Positions 8,043 through 15,653 of a stretch of 64,000 nucleotides of DNA are shown here, piece by piece. How positions within the stretch are numbered: position 1 is the first letter of the stretch; every line of letters starts with the position of its first letter. The position numbers and the translations under genes were made by a program. Location: positions 1-64,000 of the forward strand of contig CADDYV010000015.1 in NCBI GenBank assembly GCA_902810695.1, written 5' to 3'. Under the pieces are notes generated by a model. That model worked only from the letters and a program-made list of their open reading frames with translations. It searched no databases and was not told the DNA's origin. Source of the DNA: Actinomycetota bacterium (GTDB lineage Bacteria > Actinomycetota > Rubrobacteria > Rubrobacterales > Rubrobacteraceae).

Positions 8043-8606
8043 ATGGAGATATTTCTGGAGACGGAGCGGCTGATCCTGCGCCGTTTCACCGAGGATGACG
8101 CGGACAACCTCTTCGAACTCGACTCGGACCCCGAGGTCGTGCGCTACGCCAACCCCGGCGGCAAGACCAGGACTTACGAGGAGATCACAGACGAAGTCCT
8201 GCCGCGTTTCCTCTTTGAGTACGAGAAGTACGGGCACTTCGGCCACTGGGCCGCCGTAGAGAAATCGAGCGGCGGGTTCATCGGCTGGTTCGAGTTCAGG
8301 CCCTTCGCCGAAGACCTGGAGGAGATAGAGCTCGGCTACCGCCTCAAGAAAAGCGCCTGGGGCAGAGGCTACGCCACGGAAGGCTCGCGGGCGCTGGTGA
8401 GGAAGGGCTTTGCGGAGTTGGGCGTAAGACGCATCGTCGCGATAGCCCTGGTGGTCAACACCGCCTCGGTGCGCGTCATGCAGAAAGCGGGGTTGAAGTT
8501 CGAGAAGAGAGGGATGTATCCGATGTACCCGGACCGGGACATGGAAGAAGTCTGGTACGGGCTGGAGAAGGATGACTTTCTCTGCGCCAGTACCCATCTT
8601 CCATGA
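8043..8606 (+). CDS. GNAT N-acetyltransferase, RimJ/RimL type
   Basis: The protein opens with ETERLILRRFTEDDA and has the acetyl-CoA pyrophosphate loop WGRGYATEG (about 106-114), followed by NTASVRVMQKAGL, which is typical of RimJ/RimL-like acetyltransferases. These acetylate protein N-termini, spermidine or antibiotics; the substrate here is unknown. Length 187 is normal. AGGAGGT lies four bases before the ATG. DedA follows 15 bases after its stop, so the two may be co-transcribed. Confidence 0.88.
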   Translation: MEIFLETERLILRRFTEDDADNLFELDSDPEVVRYANPGGKTRTYEEITDEVLPRFLFEYEKYGHFGHWAAVEKSSGGFIGWFEFRPFAEDLEEIELGYRLKKSAWGRGYATEGSRALVRKGFAELGVRRIVAIALVVNTASVRVMQKAGLKFEKRGMYPMYPDRDMEEVWYGLEKDDFLCASTHLP

Positions 8607-8621
8607 TATAACCAGCGTCCG

Positions 8622-9278
8622 ATGGCGCCGATCCTCAACCTCATCCAGTCCATCCCGGACTCACCTGAGAGTCTCCTGGATTTCATAACCAACTTGCTCC
8701 TGACCCACGGCTACCTGGTTGTGCTCATCGGGGCGGCGCTGGATAACTTCGGGCTGCCGGCCTCGGGAGATGTGGTCCTGTTCGCCGGAGGGTGGATATC
8801 GAACCAGGGCAAGCTCTCGCTGCCCGCAGTGATGTTCTCGGGGTTCGGCGGAGCCCTCATCTCGGATAACTCTGTCTACTGGATCGGCAGGATAGGCGGC
8901 AGGCCGCTAGTAAACCGCGTCTCCAAGATGCGCTTTCTCCGGTTCCTGATCAGCCAGAAAAACCTCGCCAAAGTCGAGAACTACTTCGACACCCACGGCG
9001 GCAAGACCGTTTTTCTGGGACGCTTCGGACCGGGCCTGAGGAGCATGACCCCGCTCTTCTCCGGCGTAACCCGGATGAGTTACCCCAGATTCCTGCCGTA
9101 TAACCTCGCGGCGGTGGTGCTCTGGGCGGTCGGGTACACCATGGTCGGCTACGTCTTCGGCCAGTACTGGAGCACGCTTCTCACGGTCGCCAAGTCCGCC
9201 GGCTACGGCTTTGTCGTTCTAGTCATCCTCATTGGCGGGTTCTACGCCTACCGCCGCAGAAGTAATCGGCAGGGCTAA
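8622..9278 (+). CDS. DedA family membrane protein
   Basis: This 218-residue polytopic protein has the DedA (VTT/SNARE-associated) signature: an early re-entrant segment with LDNFGLPASGDVVLFAGG, then GRFGPGLRSMTPLFSGV and a C-terminal pair of membrane helices. DedA proteins are membrane proteins linked to lipid scrambling or undecaprenyl-phosphate recycling and proton-motive-force maintenance. Its end overlaps the convergent LtrA gene by four bases. Confidence 0.9.
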   Translation: MAPILNLIQSIPDSPESLLDFITNLLLTHGYLVVLIGAALDNFGLPASGDVVLFAGGWISNQGKLSLPAVMFSGFGGALISDNSVYWIGRIGGRPLVNRVSKMRFLRFLISQKNLAKVENYFDTHGGKTVFLGRFGPGLRSMTPLFSGVTRMSYPRFLPYNLAAVVLWAVGYTMVGYVFGQYWSTLLTVAKSAGYGFVVLVILIGGFYAYRRRSNRQG

Positions 9279-10471
9279 TCCTCTTCCGGTTTAACGCCAG
9301 GATCAAAAGGCCGAAACCAAACGTACGCGCCATAAACCATCTGGATCAGCACGAGCAGGATCAGAACGACCAGAAGTACTTCTGGTCTCAGCACACCGCC
9401 AAAACCAAGCGCGAGAGCCAGTGCTCCGGCCCCGACTTTCAGCAGGAAGCTCACCGGCTGTTTCGTCGGTTCATCCGGGCCGGGCCGCAAGGTCAACTCG
9501 ATCAGACCCATAGAGATCAGGGCCACGGCCACCGCTCCCGCCATCAGCCACGAGACGTTCGCCTCCAGAACCTCATTTCTCGAAGCCAGTACGTTGAGAA
9601 CGCCGGCGCCCGTCGCCGCGATGCCCATGAGCAGGGGCAGGTGCAGGTAGTTCCAGCTAAACGACCACCAGATGCCGGCCTTTGGCTTCCGGCGCGCCAC
9701 GAAGTCGAAGTAGACCCACCACAGCCCGAACGCGAGCCCCATCCCTAAAGAGCCGTTCAGCCACGCTGCCGCCGAGAGGGGCCTCGCCTCCGCCATGCCC
9801 TGCACCACCTCCACGATCGTCTCGCCCAGGACGATGATAACGAACAGCCCGAAGCGCTCGGGTAGCCTGGTGGTGGAGAAGCGGGGCAGACGGCTCTGTA
9901 TCCTCAGGGTTACCACCGGCGTGAACAGGTCGCTGAACAGCCCGATCCCCCAGAGTACGAAGCGCCAGGGCGCGGGTATGAAGGCGGAGACAACAAAGAG
10001 CGCGATAGAGAGGCAGAAGCCTACGCCGAAGCGGTTCGCCACCGGACGGAACGCCCGGTCGTAGTAGCCGCCGCGCACCCACATGAACGTTATGAGAGCC
10101 CTCGCTGCCGCGTAGGAGAGCGCGAACCCTGCCGAGGTCTCGCCGAGTCCGCCACGGGCGAAGACGGCCATCGCCGCGATGGGCAGCATGTCCAGGAAGG
10201 TGAACGCCCGGTAGCTCAAATCCTGGGTCTCGAAGCGCTCGGTGTAGAATGTCCCCCCGATCCAGACCCACCACACCGCGATGAAGAGCAAGACGAAGCC
10301 GAGAACACCCCCTAGCGAGACATCGTGGGCCAGGTAACTCGTGAGCTCGGAGATGACCACGACGAAGACCAGGTCGTAGAAGAGCTCGAGCGAGGACACC
10401 CGGCGCTCCCGACCTTCCTCCTCGTCCGTACGCAGCCGTGGACGCTGCCACCATCGCCGAGCCTCCATCAC
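9275..10471 (-). CDS. Low temperature requirement A (LtrA) family membrane protein
   Basis: The signature ELFYDLVFVVVIS near residue 30 and RFGLFVIIVLGETIVEVV near 210 identify the LtrA family. About ten or eleven membrane helices are evident. The name comes from a Listeria locus needed for growth in the cold; the molecular function is unknown. The arginine-rich N-terminus before the first helix looks cytosolic. It stands alone, convergent with DedA. Confidence 0.88.
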   Translation of the reverse strand: MMEARRWWQRPRLRTDEEEGRERRVSSLELFYDLVFVVVISELTSYLAHDVSLGGVLGFVLLFIAVWWVWIGGTFYTERFETQDLSYRAFTFLDMLPIAAMAVFARGGLGETSAGFALSYAAARALITFMWVRGGYYDRAFRPVANRFGVGFCLSIALFVVSAFIPAPWRFVLWGIGLFSDLFTPVVTLRIQSRLPRFSTTRLPERFGLFVIIVLGETIVEVVQGMAEARPLSAAAWLNGSLGMGLAFGLWWVYFDFVARRKPKAGIWWSFSWNYLHLPLLMGIAATGAGVLNVLASRNEVLEANVSWLMAGAVAVALISMGLIELTLRPGPDEPTKQPVSFLLKVGAGALALALGFGGVLRPEVLLVVLILLVLIQMVYGAYVWFRPFDPGVKPEED

Positions 10472-10769
10472 GCCTCAGCCGGATACTCTCGAACAATGGA
10501 CGTTTTCACGGCGACCTCCGGGTTTTCTATCCTTCTGTAACGCACAGCACTTTACACCGCCCGCACGGTTCACACACCACCCAAACGGGCAGGAAAATAC
10601 CGCCTGAATGGTCAGGTTATCTGTAGAGCTGAATAAAGAACTTCGTGTAGCGTCTATGCTTTTACCGGAAATGCAGTGACGCCGCGAAATCCGCCGAATT
10701 CAAGGTTTCGCACTGCTAAACTTTCGCACAGAGGCAGAAACCAGGCTCCTGGAAGGGTTCATAACTACG

Positions 10770-11948
10770 ATGTCCGATCTTTCGGAAGGCAGCCAGAAAA
10801 CTGACAGTCTGGAGCGCCGCAACCGCGAGCTTTCGGTGCTGAACACCATCGCCCGCGAGCTGAACCGCTCGGTGAACCTGGGCGAGGCACTGGAGTTCAC
10901 ACTTTCGCAGGCTGCGGAGCTTCTGGGCCTGCACACCGGTTGGATCTGGCTGGTAAGCGAAGAATCTGGCGAGCCCTACCTGGCGGCCACGCAGAACCTT
11001 CCGCCCGGGCTGGCGAGCGACCCCCGCCGCATGGACGGTTCGGCCTACTGCTACTGCCTCGACACCTACAAGCGGGGCGTCCTCGAAGGCGCGGCGAACA
11101 TTAACGTCCTCACCTGCAGCCGCCTCTCGGATCTCGTGGGCGGGACCGGCGGGCTGCGCTACCACGCGAGCATCCCGCTCTACGCCGGAGACAAAAAGCT
11201 CGGCGTCATGAACGTTGCGAGTCCCGGCTGGCGCAGCCTCTCGAAGGAGGATCTGCAACTCCTCTACACCATAGGCGATCTCTTGAGCATTGCTGTCGAG
11301 CGAGCCAGGCTCTTCGACCGCAGCACCCGGTATGGGGCCATCGAGGAGCGCAACCGCCTGGCGCGTGAGATCCACGACACCCTGGCCCAGACCCTCTCGG
11401 CGACCGCGCTCCAGCTCGAATCCGCCGAAGCCCTGCTCGACTCGAAACCCGAAAAAGCCCACGACTCCCTGCGCCGTGCCCTCTCTTTAACCCGCTCCAA
11501 CCTCGAAGAAGCGCGACGCTCGGTGCAGGATCTCCGTGCCGCCCCGCTCGAAGGACGCCCGCTCGCCGCAGCCCTGAAGGTGCTCGCAGAGAGGTGGGAG
11601 GAAGAGACGGGCATCAACACGCGCTTCAAGGCGGTCAACGGCGCAAGTCCGCTTCCGCCGCGGGTCGAGGTCGCGCTGTACCGCATCTGCCAGGAGGCCC
11701 TGAACAACGTATCCCGCCACGCGAAGGCCACCCGCGCGACCATCCGGCTCGTCCTAAGCCCGGAGCGCGCCCGGCTCTCGGTAGAGGATGACGGCAGGGG
11801 CTTCGACCCGGCCGCCGCGCCGGAAGGCCGCTACGGACTCGTGGGAATGGAGGAACGGGTCGTCTCGGTAGGCGGCAGCCTGCACATCGAGAGCCATCCG
11901 GGGGGAGGAACCCGCGTCGAAGCAACCGTGCCGCTCAAGAAGACCTGA
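10770..11948 (+). CDS. GAF-domain sensor histidine kinase, NarX/DegS type
   Basis: Residues about 35-180 form a GAF sensor domain with Cys94, Cys96 and Cys116. A HisKA_3 dimerisation helix follows with phospho-acceptor His202 in REIHDTLAQTLS, then a HATPase domain (NNVSRHAKA, DDGRGFDP, GLVGMEERV). No membrane segment exists, so it is a cytosolic sensor; the cysteines may bind a metal, haem or Fe-S cluster, which is an inference. The response-regulator gene starts five bases after its stop, forming a two-component pair. Confidence 0.93.
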   Translation: MSDLSEGSQKTDSLERRNRELSVLNTIARELNRSVNLGEALEFTLSQAAELLGLHTGWIWLVSEESGEPYLAATQNLPPGLASDPRRMDGSAYCYCLDTYKRGVLEGAANINVLTCSRLSDLVGGTGGLRYHASIPLYAGDKKLGVMNVASPGWRSLSKEDLQLLYTIGDLLSIAVERARLFDRSTRYGAIEERNRLAREIHDTLAQTLSATALQLESAEALLDSKPEKAHDSLRRALSLTRSNLEEARRSVQDLRAAPLEGRPLAAALKVLAERWEEETGINTRFKAVNGASPLPPRVEVALYRICQEALNNVSRHAKATRATIRLVLSPERARLSVEDDGRGFDPAAAPEGRYGLVGMEERVVSVGGSLHIESHPGGGTRVEATVPLKKT

Positions 11949-11953
11949 GAAAT

Positions 11954-12604
11954 ATGGAAGAGAGAAAAATACACATACTCGTAGCCGATGATCACCCGAT
12001 GCTGCGCGAGGGATTGGTGACGGTCCTGGGAACGCAGCCGGACTTCGAGATCTCCGGCGAAGCCGAAGACGGAGAGCAGGTGCTGGTGCTTACCCGAGAG
12101 TTGAAGCCCGATGTGATCCTGCTGGACCTGGAGATGCCGAAGCTCGATGGCGTCGCCGTCCTGCGGAGGTTGCAGGAAGCAGGCTCCGAACCGCGGGCCA
12201 TCGTGTTCACCGCCTACGACACCGACGAGCGCGTTCTGGGAGCCCTGCGCGCCGGAGCTAAGGGCTACCTGCTCAAAGGAGCCTCGCGGGAGGAAATCTT
12301 CGACGCTATCCGCACCGTCCACGCGGGCGGCTCGCTCCTTGGCCCCGACGCGACGAGCCGTCTCCTGGAGCACATAGAGCGGGGCGACGAGAACGAGCAG
12401 CCCGACCAGCTCACGCCCCGCGAGCTCGAAGTCCTCGCGCTCGTGGCAAGCGGTAGGAGAAACGAGGAGATCGCCAGAAGGCTCTTCATCAGCGAGCGGA
12501 CCGTCAAGTTCCACGTCAGCTCCATCCTGGGCAAGCTCGGCGCCCGAAATCGCACCGAAGCCGCCCGGATCGCCGCCCGCCGGGGTCTGATCGAGCAGCA
12601 GTAA
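11954..12604 (+). CDS. LuxR/NarL-type response regulator
   Basis: The receiver domain has the acidic pair Asp12-Asp13, phospho-acceptor Asp58 (ILLDLEMPK) and the conserved Lys near 109 (YLLKGA). The C-terminal GerE/LuxR helix-turn-helix runs from LTPRELEVL to NRTEAARIA (about 153-205). It is the partner of the preceding GAF histidine kinase. The regulated genes are not evident; the perfect palindrome at 34402 is the sort of site such regulators bind, but that link is speculative. Confidence 0.94.
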   Translation: MEERKIHILVADDHPMLREGLVTVLGTQPDFEISGEAEDGEQVLVLTRELKPDVILLDLEMPKLDGVAVLRRLQEAGSEPRAIVFTAYDTDERVLGALRAGAKGYLLKGASREEIFDAIRTVHAGGSLLGPDATSRLLEHIERGDENEQPDQLTPRELEVLALVASGRRNEEIARRLFISERTVKFHVSSILGKLGARNRTEAARIAARRGLIEQQ

Positions 12605-12755
12605 CATCTCCGCCAATACCCTGATCCCGCTGAGCCTGCTCCAAGCCCAATAACCCCGCGCAAACTGTACTTTGGTACGGGTCAGATCCGGCCCTCCAGA
12701 CGATGTAGAAAGCCTCGCTTCGTCGCATCATCTACGCAGATAAAGGAGTTTAGAG

Positions 12756-12959
12756 ATGCGAGGACCGCTAAACCTGCAAATCTGGATGGAGCACCAGAAG
12801 GACCTGTTGCGGGAAGCCGAAGCAACCCGGATGGCAAGGAAGGCGCGTGGCACTCGCAAACAGCGCAGCCCATCTCTAATCTCGGCTCTGTGGTGGGAAC
12901 TGCAGAGATACGGTGGCCTGGCGATCAAGCTCCTCGTAACATTGAAACACCACAACTGA
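12756..12959 (+). CDS. Small basic protein (67 aa)
   Basis: A short frame with a good ribosome site (AAGGAG eight bases before the ATG) encodes a Lys/Arg-rich peptide: an amphipathic N-terminal helix (WMEHQKDLLREAEATRMARK) and a tryptophan- and leucine-containing tail. It stands between the response regulator and the SDR gene, ending 19 bases before the latter. No family was recognised. The composition and ribosome site favour a real gene. Confidence 0.6.
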   Translation: MRGPLNLQIWMEHQKDLLREAEATRMARKARGTRKQRSPSLISALWWELQRYGGLAIKLLVTLKHHN

Positions 12960-12978
12960 CCTGAAAGGAAACAGTACC

Positions 12979-13686
12979 ATGACCGAACATCTCTCCCGCA
13001 CGGCGCTCATCACCGGGGCCTCCCGCGGCCTCGGGCTGGCACTCGCCCGCGACCTGGCTTCGAGAGGATGGCACCTGATCCTGGACGCCCGCAGAAAAGA
13101 CGACCTCGAAGCCGCCCGCGCCGAACTCGCAAAGCTAACCCGCGTCGTTGCCATCGCGGGCGATGTCTCCGATGAGAGGCACCGCGAGGCGCTGGCGAAA
13201 TCTGCCCGCGATCTCGGCGGCCTGGACGTGCTCGTCAACAACGCGAGCATCCTCGGACCGAGCCCGCAGCCGCCGCTGCTCGATTACCCGCTCGCGACGC
13301 TGGAGGAGGTGTACCGCATAAACACCGTCTCTCCTCTCGCGCTCATCCAGGCCGTAAGAAACGAGCTGAAGCCCGGAGCGAGGATCATAAACATCACCAG
13401 CGACGCCGCCGTCGAGCCTTACCCTGGCTGGGGCGGATACGGCTCCAGCAAGGCCGCACTCGAACAGCTCTCCAACATCCTCGCCGCCGAGAACCCGGAC
13501 CTGCGCGTCTACCGGGTGGACCCTGGCGACATGCGGACCAGGATGCATCAGGAAGCCTTCCCTGGCGAGGATATAAGCGACCGCCCGCTCCCCGAGGAGA
13601 GCGTGCCCGGCCTGATCGAACTAATAGAGGGCGACCTGCCGAGCGGACGCTACGAAGCCCGCTCCCTGCACGCAAGCAAAGGATAA
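12979..13686 (+). CDS. SDR family NAD(P)-dependent oxidoreductase
   Basis: This is a classical short-chain dehydrogenase of 235 residues with TGASRGLG (12-19) for the cofactor, NNAS near 87-90, Ser141 and the YxxxK pair Tyr154/Lys158. All catalytic residues are present. The substrate is unknown. AAAGGAA stands just before the ATG. The next gene (QueA-like) starts five bases after its stop, so the SDR, QueA-like and VOC genes form an operon. Confidence 0.9.
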   Translation: MTEHLSRTALITGASRGLGLALARDLASRGWHLILDARRKDDLEAARAELAKLTRVVAIAGDVSDERHREALAKSARDLGGLDVLVNNASILGPSPQPPLLDYPLATLEEVYRINTVSPLALIQAVRNELKPGARIINITSDAAVEPYPGWGGYGSSKAALEQLSNILAAENPDLRVYRVDPGDMRTRMHQEAFPGEDISDRPLPEESVPGLIELIEGDLPSGRYEARSLHASKG

Positions 13687-13691
13687 CGAAA

Positions 13692-14768
13692 ATGGCTTTA
13701 CAACAAATCTCTATCGAAAACTTCTCATCCTTAGACTTCGAGTTACCCCGAAAGCTAGAGGCCGCCGAACCGCCTGAAGCGCGGGGCCTCGCCCGCGACG
13801 AGGTGCGTCTGATGGTCTCCTACCGGGATAGCAACCGCGTTGTTCACTCCAGGTTCCATGACCTGGGAAACTTTCTCGAAGCGGGAGACCTGCTCATTAT
13901 AAACACCAGCGGCACGATGAAGGCCGCGCTCGAAGCAACGCGCGAGAACGGTACCCCGCTGGAGCTTCATCTCTCCACTCGACTCCCCGCAAACCTCTGG
14001 GTCGTGGAGCTTCGCAAATCGGTCGGCGCCTCCACCGAGCCTTTTCGGGAAGCGAAGGCCGGAGAGACGATCCACCTACCCGAAGGAGCTTCTGCCAGGC
14101 TTCATGCACCCTACCGTCGCAGTTCCGGCGAGGCTTCGCGGCTGTGGGTCTCTACGTTGGATCTACCGCGTCCGCTGGATGAATATCTCGATCTTCACGG
14201 GTTCCCGATCCGCTACGGCTACGTCGAGGAGAGCTGGCCCGCCAGCTACTACCAGACCGTCTACGCCACGGAGCCGGGTAGCGCCGAGATGCCCTCGGCG
14301 GGAAGGGCGTTTACGCCGTGCCTGATCACTCGCCTCATCTCGAAGGGCGTCCAGCTCGCGCCGCTCATCTTGCACACCGGCGTTTCGAGCCTCGAAGACG
14401 ACGAGCCCCCCTACGAAGAGTTCTACCGCGTCCCGCCCGAGACAGCGCGTGCGGTAAACAACGCGCGGGCTGCCGGAAAGCGTGTGATCGGGGTCGGCAC
14501 CACCGTCGTGCGGGCGCTGGAGACCGTGGCCGAGCCGGACGGAACCGTTCACCCCGGCGAAGGCTGGACGGATGTGGTCGTAACCCCCGAACGCGGCGTC
14601 CACGCGATAGACGCCCTGCTCACCGGGCTGCACGAGCCCCGCTCCTCGCACCTGGCGATGCTCGAAGCCCTGGCGAGCCGATATCACCTCGAAACCGCCT
14701 ATGCAGAAGCTCTGCGCGAAGGTTACCTCTGGCACGAGTTCGGCGACCTGCACCTGATCCTGCCGTAA
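13692..14768 (+). CDS. QueA-like S-adenosylmethionine:tRNA ribosyltransferase-isomerase homolog
   Basis: The family hallmarks are present in order: LLIINTSGTMKAAL, YQTVYATEPGSAEMPSAGRAF, LHTGVSSL and VGTTVVRALE. QueA transfers and isomerises the ribosyl group of AdoMet onto preQ1 in tRNA to give epoxyqueuosine. Here the strongly conserved AAPTAGLHFT box is changed to AEMPSAGRAFT, and GTF after the LHTG box is changed to SSL. No tgt, queG or preQ1 gene is nearby. It may be a diverged paralogue acting on another substrate. Length 358 is slightly above the usual 340-350. Confidence 0.75.
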   Translation: MALQQISIENFSSLDFELPRKLEAAEPPEARGLARDEVRLMVSYRDSNRVVHSRFHDLGNFLEAGDLLIINTSGTMKAALEATRENGTPLELHLSTRLPANLWVVELRKSVGASTEPFREAKAGETIHLPEGASARLHAPYRRSSGEASRLWVSTLDLPRPLDEYLDLHGFPIRYGYVEESWPASYYQTVYATEPGSAEMPSAGRAFTPCLITRLISKGVQLAPLILHTGVSSLEDDEPPYEEFYRVPPETARAVNNARAAGKRVIGVGTTVVRALETVAEPDGTVHPGEGWTDVVVTPERGVHAIDALLTGLHEPRSSHLAMLEALASRYHLETAYAEALREGYLWHEFGDLHLILP

Positions 14769-14787
14769 TAAAGAAGAAAGGATACCT

Positions 14788-15183
14788 GTGAAAATAACCG
14801 GAGCAGATCACACCAACTGGCGGGTAAAGGACGTCGAGAGGTCCCTCCGTTTCTACCGCGATGTTCTGGGTCTGGAGCCCTTCGGTCTTGAGGAATATCG
14901 CCGCGGGGAGCGATCTCTCGTCTCGCTGCGGGTAACGCCAGATTTCATCTTGCATCTCAGGCCAGATCCCGACTACGAGCCTGCTACCACCGGCGGCTAC
15001 GACCACCTGGCGCTCGTGGTGGAAGGCATAGATCCCGATGCGCTCAAGGAACGCCTGGAAGATACGGGATTCAAGATCGAACACAGCTTCGAGAAATCTT
15101 TAGGAGCCCGAGGGGAAGGAAAGGCGTTTTACGTGAGGGACCCGGACGGATACCGCATAGAACTGAAGTTCTACAGCTCTTGA
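14788..15183 (+). CDS. VOC family protein (glyoxalase/bleomycin-resistance fold)
   Basis: A 131-residue single VOC module begins with ITGADHTNWRVKDVERSLRFY and ends with VRDPDGYRIELKFY, where the final Glu is a usual metal ligand. Family members are glyoxalase I-like or dioxygenase-like enzymes, or drug-binding proteins. The start is a GTG, with AAGGA seven bases upstream. It is the third gene of the SDR-QueA-like-VOC operon and overlaps the convergent LOG-like gene by 13 bases. Confidence 0.82.
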   Translation: MKITGADHTNWRVKDVERSLRFYRDVLGLEPFGLEEYRRGERSLVSLRVTPDFILHLRPDPDYEPATTGGYDHLALVVEGIDPDALKERLEDTGFKIEHSFEKSLGARGEGKAFYVRDPDGYRIELKFYSS

Positions 15184-15653
15184 GGGTCTCCGCTACCGCA
15201 AACGTCAAACGTGACTTCGACCGCCTCTTCCGGTGAGGAAACCGCGATCACGTGTCGCTCCCCGATCTCCCAGCTTCCTAAAGTAACCACCGGCCTTCCC
15301 ACCTTCCGGGCAAGCCCTATCTCCGAGAGCGTCCCGTACCCGCCACCGACGGCGATGACCGCATCCGCCGAGCAGACGACCGCCAAGTTCCGCGCCTGTC
15401 CCATACCGGTCGCCACAGAGTAAGAGAGGTACGGGTTCGCCCTCCCACGATCCTCGTCAGGCAAAATCCCGATGGCGGTCCCACCTGCCCCGGTCGCGCC
15501 GCGGGCCGCCGCTTCCATCACCCCGCCGAGCCCGCCGCACACGATGACCCCATTACGTTCGGCGACGAGGCGCCCGACCACTCGTGCCCGCTCGTAGATC
15601 TCGCCGGTCGCATCACCAGCGCCAGTAACGGCTATGTACGGGCCTTCGCTCAC
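15171..15653 (-). CDS. LOG-like Rossmann-fold nucleotide-binding protein (TIGR00725 type)
   Basis: A 160-residue SLOG-superfamily protein with CGGLGGVMEAAARGA and GGGYGTLSEIGLA, the variant of the PGGxGTxxE motif found in the TIGR00725 group. Relatives include LOG phosphoribohydrolases that release bases from nucleoside monophosphates; the activity here is untested. The GTG start overlaps the helicase stop as GTGA, and a longer frame to 15782 would lie inside the helicase C-terminus. It is the last gene of the dnaX-recR-helicase operon. Confidence 0.82.
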   Translation of the reverse strand: MSEGPYIAVTGAGDATGEIYERARVVGRLVAERNGVIVCGGLGGVMEAAARGATGAGGTAIGILPDEDRGRANPYLSYSVATGMGQARNLAVVCSADAVIAVGGGYGTLSEIGLARKVGRPVVTLGSWEIGERHVIAVSSPEEAVEVTFDVCGSGDPQEL

